From NCBI GenBank assembly GCA_026770585.1, contig MU646381.1, positions 651,563 to 668,515 on the forward strand: a stretch of 16,953 nt of DNA, given 5' to 3'. Below, piece after piece: positions 6,761 through 16,200 of this stretch. Under the pieces are notes generated by a model. The model made no database searches and was not told the origin of the DNA. It saw only the letters and a list, made by a program, of their open reading frames with translations. The DNA comes from Baffinella frigidus (taxonomy: Eukaryota > Cryptophyceae > Cryptomonadales > Baffinellaceae). Positions within the stretch are counted from its first letter, which is position 1. Each line of letters starts with the position of its first letter. Made by a program: the position numbers and the translations under genes.

Positions 6761-7238
6761 ATGCGGAGCGGGAGCGCAGCTGTGCTCCTGGCAGCTCTCA
6801 CCTTCCTCGGCGCGGCCAATGCCGCACCCCTCCCTGTGGGCGAGCGAGGCCTGGGAGAAAATCTCTCGCGGGAAGGTGAGGGGCAGGCGGGGAGGGACGC
6901 CTTGTCTGTGGAGGGTTTCGCGGGGTCGAAACAGCTGCGGCACGAAGGGCGAGCGACCGGGGAAGCGCAGCGAAGGCTGGACCGCGGCAAGGATGTAACG
7001 ATGCCGCGGGACCACCCGGAAAAGATGCGGCGGCGCGGCGCGGCGCGCGGGCAGCCAACGTGGCAGGAACGGGGCGCGTCTCGAGGATCGTTCGGGGAGA
7101 GCGCATCCGATGCTGCTGGCGCGGCGGCGTTCGGGAACAGCTCTCTGGTGGTGCTGGGGGAGGGGGGGGGTGGGCTGAAGAAGAAGCCCGTGGATGTGGA
7201 CGTGTGCTTCTCGCCGCCGTGTCCGCCTCCTGGGCCAG
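6761..7238 (+). CDS. Membrane-protein exon 1: signal peptide and charged N-terminal region
   Basis: The frame can be opened at a TTG at 6752, but the first ATG is 6761, giving MRSGSAAVLLAALTFLGAAN and then A-APLP, a textbook signal peptide with cleavage after AxA. The rest is rich in Gly, Arg and Glu and low in complexity, with one N-glycosylation site (NSS). It ends in VDVDVCFSPPCPPPGP plus one G before donor gtcaat. At 478 nt it is by far the longest exon of the gene. The overlapping antisense frames here are shadows. Confidence 0.75.
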
Positions 7239-10200
7239 GTCAATATCCTTACAAAACAACGAGCAGGCGCCCTAAACCATAAACCATCAACCCTAGACTC
7301 TATCCTTCATATCTGGGCCAGGTTCTGAGCATCCAGAACCTTAAATCTAAGCTGAACCCTAAACCCTTGAACTCTCAACTGACCCTAAACCCTGGACCCC
7401 AATCTGAACCCTAAACCATAAATCCTAAACCCTAAACCATAAACTGGGGCCCTCAACCCAAAACCCTAAACCCTAAACTCTATCCTTTACACTCGGGCGG
7501 CAGTTTTCCCAGCACCCTAACCCCTAATCCCTCAACCCTGACCCCGAAACCACAATTCCTAAACCCAAAGCCCTTAAGAAACATCATATCTCTCACACAC
7601 GTAGGCGGCGGGGTTTTCTAAATCCTCAACGCTAAACCCTGAACCTACCCTAAACTGAACCCTGCACCCTAAACCCTAACCCGAACCGTCAACCCTAAGC
7701 CCTAAACTTGAACCCCGACACACGACACCCGAAAGCATGAACCATTTATGAACCCTCAGGCCTCAACATCATATCTCTCACACGAGGGCAGCAGAGTCTC
7801 CTTAACTCTCAACCCTAAACCGTAACTCCAAGTCCTAAATCCCAACCCTCAAGTCCTCGCCCTATACACAACCCTATAACCCTAGCCCCTAACCCGTAAC
7901 CCCTAACCCCTGACCCCTAACCACTAAACCTGTGTCCTCGATCGTGCCGGTAAACAGCGTGAACAACAAGTTTCATGCGCCCTTACTGAACCCTAAACCC
8001 TAAACCCTAAACCCTAAACTGAACCCTCCATACGGTGGACTACGATATGGCATCCAAACGTTAATGCAGGGGCAAGTCGACTGAGTTAATGTCTTGGCTG
8101 GTACAAACTTAGTCACGTACCCCCCCGGATTCCGGGGTTCTTGGAGACTCCGTAGTACACCTTGTGGTGAACCCTAAACCCTAAACCGAACCCTAAGCCC
8201 GAAAACTTCACCTTCACACTTGAGCGGCAGAGTTCGCTAGACTCTAAACTGGACCCTAAACCCTACGCCCTAAGCCCTAAACCCCAACCCCTGACCCCTA
8301 ACCCCTAACCCCTAACCCCTAACCCAGGGTTTTCGATCGTGCCTGTGAACGGCGTGAACAACAACGTGCAGGAGGGCACCGCCGTCGTCACCATTAGGTC
8401 CGTACTTATACGGTTTATATATCTCTATCGTTATACGGCCTATCCACACAGTGCACTACGGACCTTTCATCAAAAGTCAACTTACCCTGTGGGCAGTTAC
8501 CTTTGAGGGGTTTCTCATGCAAATTGGGTCACGTTGCCGCTAAATCTAGGGGTCTTGAAACCCTCGAAGCCCACCGTGTGGATGTATTGTTGATTCAACT
8601 GCTGGTACGAAACGTGTGCGTTAGTACCGTGTGATAGTGGCGCCCTGCGGGACGTGACTGCGATGCGTTTCTTGTTCGTTCCCGGTGGATGGTGTGAACA
8701 CCATCGTGCAGGAGGGCACCGCCGTCGTGACCATTAGGTTGGTAGGGCTTAGGGTTCAGTTTTGGGTTTAGGGTTTAGGGTTTCTGTGTGTTGTCGGGTT
8801 ATGGTGTTGGGTGTGGGGTGTGGGGTGTGGGGTTCAGAGTTTTGGGTTTACCGGCGAGTTTGCGGCTACGGTAGGGTTTAGATTTTACTGTTTTATGGGT
8901 TTACCGGTAGGGTTTAGGATTACAGTAGGGTTTGGGGTTTAAAGTTGAGTGTTCACGGTTATGGTGTTGGGTGTAGGGTTTGGGGTATTAGGTTCAGAGT
9001 TTAGGGTTGGGGGATTGCAGACCTCGCCTGCTTTACACGGGCTAGAGATCAGGGTTCAGAATTTAGGGCGTAGGGTTGAGCCACATCCGGCGGTGCCCCG
9101 CCATCAGGACTGCCCCTGCCTGTACATTTGTGTTGAGCGCCTTTATATGTATATAACATTTATATAGAGCACCTTTATATTTATATAGAGCGCTTTTATA
9201 TTCATATATTGGTTCATGCCGGCAACCTGATGCAACTTGACGTGCTAGACCGGGCGTGCCAAACCCTAAACCCTAGACCCTAAACCTCAAACCTCAAACC
9301 CTAAACCCTATACCCTAAACCCTACACCCGAAACCCTGAACCCTAAACCGTAAACCCTACACCCTGAACCCTAGACCCTAAACCCTAATCCCTAAACCCT
9401 AAACCCCAAACTCTGAATCCTAAACCCTGACCCCCAAATGGTACCGGGTGTGCAGCGGGCTGTTCTTCCCGACAGACTGCTCGAAGGCGTGCAAGTGGGG
9501 CCCGCCGTGCCCCTCCTGCGAGGTGCCGCCCCCCACCCTGCCCCCCCCGGTCGAGAAATACCTTTCTTACTACCGACACGGTCTGACACCAAGTGTGCAC
9601 CCCCACCGAGACTGTGTCTGACCAGGGCCTAGAGAGAGCCCTGCCCTACCGGACCCCCCCTGCTCTGCCTCAGTCGGGTTCCACATCGTTTTTTCGCCAA
9701 AAGTTGACGGATTTGTACCACGGATTTGTACCACAACCTCGGGAAATCAACTTCCGGTCCCCTCATTTTGAGGATACCAGATTAACTCAGGCCGAGCTAG
9801 ACCCCCGCCCTGCCCCCCGGACCCTACCGCTCCCTTCCCTGCCGCAACCTCCCCCCCGCGCGCCCCTCTCCTCCCCGCATACCTGACGCTCCCCAAAGAC
9901 GCTCCCCCCACCAAAGGTCCTCTCTTTGCTGGAGTGGGGGGAGCCCTGGGCAGGCAGGACCCAGAATTAGTCATTGCCCTGGTACAAAACCAGTCTTGTA
10001 CGAAACCAGGCCGGTTCTCAAGGAAAGGCTCCAATTCTCGTGCAGATGGAGTTCACGTGCCGGATCTATTTCGGGACGGAGGAGGCACCTAACCGAAATC
10101 GGTTTAGTTTTCACCCTGGTACAACACCAGTCTGGTACAAACCCCGGCGTGCTTTGAAAGAAAGGCTCCAATTCCCGTACAAAACCTAACCGACGGGTCC

Positions 10201-13200
10201 GCAGATGGAGGTGACGTACCGTATTTTCTTCGGGACGGAAGCGGTGGGGTGCAACTTCGCAGACCTCGCCGCCACCGCGTGCAAGTGTCTCCCGCTCTCC
10301 GGGGAGGTCTGTTCCCGAAACCCTCAACTCCAACCCCCTAACCCTATTCCCCCACCATAAAACCTAAACCCTAAACCCTAAACCCCAAACCCTCAACTCT
10401 GAACCTCTCCGGCGAGGTCTGTCCTCCCTCATCCCACCCTAGTCTCTGGCCCTGGACTCTTCTCGCCCCAATGCCAAAAGTCAACCCGCCTGAAATGGCT
10501 CCCACCTCTCCCGTGGGAGATGAGAGCGCACGCGGGGTTGACGTTGGATCGTGGTTCAAGAGTGTGCTCGTGGGTGGCCGCAAACCCTTCGCCCTAAACC
10601 TGGTGTGTTGGGTGTGGCAGGAGCTGGTGAGCGGGTGCGCGTACAACTACGACTATTTCCCCGCCGTCACCTGGGCCTGCACCACCATCATCTGCCAGGT
10701 GCCTCCCTTATTAAACAGTCGTGACCCCGATACATGTAGTAATGTGGACTGTACATCTATTGTTGGGCTTGAGTTGGACTGTGAATGCAGTAATATGGAC
10801 TCTACGTGTATTGTAGGAGTTAAGTTGGACCGGCTGACGGGTTACGTACTACTACGACTATTTCCTGGCGGTCGCCTGGGCCTGCACCACCATCATCTGC
10901 CAGGTGCCTCCCTTACGGGACGCGACCGCGTGCGCACGGGCCACATTACTACATGTGCGTGCAGTAATCTGGACTGTACATGTAATATAGGAGTTTAGTT
11001 GGACTGGTCATGTAGTAATGTGGACTCTACATATATTGTAGGAGTTAAGATGGACTGGCTGACGGGTCGCGTACAACTACGACCATCTCCCGCCCGTGAC
11101 CTGGGCATGCACCACCATCATTTGCCAGGTACCCCCCTCCCCTCCTTCCCCCCGTCCGTGTCTTCCCTCTCTTCGCCAGGTGCACCTGGCGAGATCAGAC
11201 GAAGGGCCACCACCCTTCGGCTGATGGCTGACGACAGCTGTCGGGCTTCGCAGATCGGTCCATTCCTGTTCGTGGCACTAATTATCAATTGTCCATTTAT
11301 GTTGGTGGTACTAATTAAGCATTGATGACAGGTGTCGCCGCTGTTCGGGACGCAGCCGCTCAAGATGTTCTTCCAGGTCCCTCCTCTCGAAACCCGAAAC
11401 CCGAACCCCGGAACCCGAAACCCGAAACACGAAACACGGAACTCGAAACATGGAACCCGGAACCCGAAACCCGAAACCCGAAACCCGGACCTCAAACCCC
11501 AAACTGCTCTACAGGACAAGGAGTGCAAGGAGAACTGCACGATCTTCCCCCTCGCTGATGGCAGGCTTGACGGCGAGGTGAGATACCACCCAGAGAGGGA
11601 GGGAGGGAGGGAGAGAGACAGAAAGGGTGAGGAGGAGGGAGAGGGGGGGAGAGGGGGAGGGAGGGAGAGAGAGAGAGAGGGAGCGGGAAGGAGGGACAGG
11701 GAGAGAAAGAGGTGGGGGGGCAGGACCAGGAGGATAAGGAGAAGTGCACGATCTTCCCCCTCGCTGACGGCAGGCTCGACGGCGAGGTGAGATACCGCCC
11801 AGAGAGGAAGGGAGGGAGGGAGAGAGAGAGGGAGGGAGAGGGAGGGAGAGAGAGAGAGAGAGAGAGAGGGAGGGAGGGAGAGAGGGAGAGAGGGAGGGAG
11901 AGAGAGGGAGGGAAGGAGGGACAGGGCGAGAGATAAGGGAGGACGAGAGAGAGGTCACGGAGTGCAAGGAAAACTGCACGATCTTCCCCCTCGCTGACGG
12001 CAGGCTCGATGGCGAGGTACAGACCCTAAACCCTGACCCTAAACCCTAAACTCTCCTTCTGTTGAAATACATTTGACCAGGAAAAAATAAGTTAAAAATA
12101 AGTTAATGGCAAAAGTTGACAGTGTTGGTACCAAACCGTCAACTTTTGAACTTATTCTGAATCGCCAACTTTTGAACCTCTACTGAACCGTCAACTTTTG
12201 GACTTTGTCAGGTTGAAATGTTCCCGCTGGTGAATTTCACCTACGATCCGCCCGAGATCAAGGAGATCTTCCCCAGGTCCAAACCCTAAACCCTAAACCC
12301 TAAACCCTACACCCTAACCCCTAAACCCTAAACCCCATGCCCACGAACCCCAAACCATACACCATACACCATAAACCATAAACCATAAACCATAAACCAT
12401 AGACTATGAACCATAAACCCCAAACCACAAACCCCAAACCCCAAACCCCAAAACCCCCAACCCCAAAACCCAAAACCCAAAACTCCAAACTCCAAACTCT
12501 AAACCCCAAACCCTAACCCCCAAACCACAAACCCAAACCCCCAAACCCTAATCCAGCGTGTTCCCGTCGGAGCACGGGACGGCTTAAGCCCTAAGCCCTA
12601 AACCCTTAACCCTAAACCTTAAACCTTAAAACCCTAAACCCTGAAACCTAAAGCCTAAACCAGCGTGTTCCCGTCGGAGGGGGGGATGGTCACAATCGTC
12701 GGGATCAATTTCGGGGGAGATTCCAACTTCGTCTTTGTCACGGTACGAGCTAATTAGAACACCTTTTTAATTTACAACGTGCGTGGTACAAATTTAAAAC
12801 TGAAGATGGTCATAAGTGTTTTATCAGTACCGTCTTTGAACCTTTGTACCAGAGAGGCGTTGTAAATTAAGTCGATGTTCCCACGACGAGATCGTCGGGA
12901 TTGACTGCGGGAGAGACTCAAACTTCATCTTCGTAACGGTGGACCCCAAACTCTGAACCCTAATCCCGGAGATGGTATTTCGGGTTAATGGGGTGATGGT
13001 GGCTCAGAGCGCCCTGACAATTAGTCCCCCCCCGAAGGGCGCTCTGAAATTGTATCTACGTCACGTTACGGGTTCCAGCTCTGTCGTCAGTCTATTCGGG
13101 GCCATCATTTGTGTTGGCTCGGGCTCATTTGCGCTCCAAAGTTGACGGGGTTGTACCGCGAACCCAGCATGTCAACTTGAGAACAGTCGGTTAACCCGAG

Positions 13201-16200
13201 TGAGGCAGAGCTAGTGGGAGAGTGGCCTGGACCACCAACGGCCAACCACTAGCGGGCTTTCAGGGTACTACTCGAAGTTGACTCCTGGGGTCAACCCTCT
13301 GGTTTTCGGGGGGTTGTACCCTGAACCCGAAACCCTCCGAGTCAGGTGGACGGGGTATTTAGGGTTGAGGGGGGTTCGGGTTTAGGGTTGAGGTGTTGCA
13401 GGGGGTGGCGACAAACCCAAAGATGGCCTTCCGCTGACCCTAAACCCTACGCTCTCAACCCCACACCCTACACATTACACCCGAACCCCTCACCCCTAAC
13501 CCCTGAACCGCTCACCCCAAACGCGTCAGGTGGACGGGCAGTTGCAGGGGGTGGCAACAAACCCCAAGATGGTCTCGCCCGCGCGCCTCGCCGTCGTGGT
13601 AATCCCAAACCCTGCACCTTAAAGCCTAAACCCTAAACCCTAAACTCAAAACCGTAAATGGTGTTATGGTCAGCCTCGCCCTCTTTCCCCCCTTAGGGTT
13701 GAGAGGGTAGGGAGTACGCCCGAAACCCTAGTCGATAAGCCCTGGACCCTGAACCCCCCGGCACCCTAAGATGGTGTCACCATCGTGGTCTGCCCCCTCC
13801 TCCTTCTCAACCCTACGAGGGGTTATCCCGTAACCCCGAAACCCTCAACCCCCAACCCTACCCTCCTGAACCCAAAGATGGTCTCGCCCGCGCGCCTCGC
13901 CATCGTGGTAATCCTGAACCCTTCACCCTACACCCTACACCCTACACCCTACACCCTGCACCCTATACCCTACACCCTACACCCAACACCATACACTCTA
14001 CACCCTAGCCCCTAAACCATAAACCCTAAACCCTACACTCCAAACTCCAAACCCCAAACCCCAAACCTTAAACCCTCCAAACCCCACCCCCTACACCCCA
14101 ACCCCTGCACACGCAGGTAGTGGTCAAACCGCATGAGGAGAGTCAAGCCCTCCTATCAATCTTCGTGGGACTTGAGCTCCCGAACGATGGCAAGCCCCCG
14201 CCGGCGGGGGGGGTAACCCCAAACCCTTACCTCCAAACCCTGCACACGCAGGTTGTGGTAAAGCCGCACGAGGAGGGTCAAGCACTGCTCTCAATCTTCG
14301 AGGGGCGAGAGCTTCCGGCCGACGGCAAGGAGCCGCCTGGGGAGGGGGGGGGGGCATCCCCTGGGGCTAGCGCTAACCCCAAACCCCAAACCCGCAGGTA
14401 GTGGTCAAACCACACGAGGAAGGGGAGGCGCTGCTCTCAATCTTCGTGGGGCTAGAGCTGCCGGGCGATGGCAAGAAGCCGCCAGGAGGGATCTCGAAGC
14501 CCTTCGCGATGCGCTTCGCCAAGGAGGATCCGGAGGTAAGCCCGAAACCCTACACCCTAAATCCTGAACCCTAAATCTTGAACCCTGAACCCTGAACCCT
14601 GAACCCTGAACCCTACACCCATCTAAACCGTAAATCCTAAAGCAAAACGCCTGAACCCTACACCCTTAATCTTTGGGGGCTCAACCGTAAACCGTAAACC
14701 GTAAACCGTAAACCCTCACCCAGGCGAGGCTGATGTTGACGGTGGGGGGGGGGTGATGTCTGTCTCATGCTCTCCTCTGCGTTGTCTCTCAAGGTGTATG
14801 GTGCAGGGTCCAAAACCTAAGCCCTAAACCGCATTAAACCGTAAACCCTCACTCCCAGTCCGCAGACGTGGCTGATGTTGATCGTGGGGCGTTTCTGCGT
14901 GTCTGTGTGCAGCATCGCCGATCTAGTCTAGAAAGCGTTGCAGTTTAGGGTCCAAACCCTACGCACTCAACCCTAAACCCTGAACCCAAACCCCCACGAA
15001 ACAGGAACCATTTCACCCTAACCCCTAAACCCTAAACCCTCACCCAGACTCGGCTGATGTTGATCGTGGGGGGCATCTGCTTGCTCTCGGCGGTGTCGCT
15101 GATCGTGATGATCTCCGTGTGGCGCATGGCCGGCCACGGCATCCGCGGGAGGTACTCAACCTTAACGCCCTAACGCACCACACCCCACACCTCACACCCC
15201 ACACCCTCCACCAAACACAAAACCCAAACCCTACACCTTAACCCTTAGACTAAACCCTACACTCTACAACCTACACCCTACACCTTTCACCCTACACCCT
15301 ACACCCTACACCCTACACCCTACAACTACACCCTACAACATATTCCCTACACCCCACACCCCACACCCCAAACGCGGGTCGTGATGGTCTCAGTGTGGCG
15401 CGTGGCTGACAACGGCATCCTCGGGAGGTATGCCCCGGTATCCCTAACACCCTACGCCCTACAAACCCCCTACAACCCTACACCCTACACCCCATACTAG
15501 ACCCTACGCCCTAAACGCTACAACCTACATCCTACAGCCCACACCCAAAACCCAAAACCCAAAACCCAAAACCCAAAACCCAAAACCCAAGCCCCAAAAC
15601 CCAAGCCTCAAACCCCGAACCCCAAACCCCAAACGCCAAACGCGTATCCAGACGGGCAACGGCGTGCGCAGGAGGCACCCCCCGAAACCTGAAAATCTAC
15701 ACCCTAATGCCCTACACCCTAAACTCTGCTCTGTATTGCCTTCACCCTACACTAGACCCTACACCCCACACCCCACACCCTACACCCTACACAACCTAAA
15801 CCTTGCACCCCAAACCTTAAACCCGATGGGCGGTGCAGGAGCGACAGGGGGGGCAGGGGGAGGAGGCACAGGCTGCGGGAGGGGCTGTTCAACTCCTAAT
15901 CCCCAACCCCTAACCCCTCATCCTGGACCCCTACACCCTAAACCATAAGCCTTGAACCCTACGCTCTTGACCGTTAGCGCGCGCGCAGCGCTAGTCACGT
16001 GACTAGTCAAGAACGAGCGCTAGCTCCTCACTGCCGCTGCGCGCGCGCCCTAACCCCTGACCCCGAATCGCGTTGCAGGAGTGACAGGGGGGGCAGGGGG
16101 CGGAGGCACAGGCTGAGGGAGGGGTTGCTCAACTCCACGTCGCTCGACGACACAAACTTCACTATCGAGAGCAGTCAGGTCTCACCTCTACCACCCAAAA

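Noticed and set aside
6716-7259. Two long minus-strand frames over the first exon of the membrane protein
   Set aside because: They are Arg/Pro-rich shadows of a GC-rich exon that has a clear signal peptide on the plus strand.
11509-11979. A Ser/Pro/Leu-rich minus-strand protein of 156 codons
   Set aside because: It is the complement of the purine-rich introns and of the three exon 7 copies.
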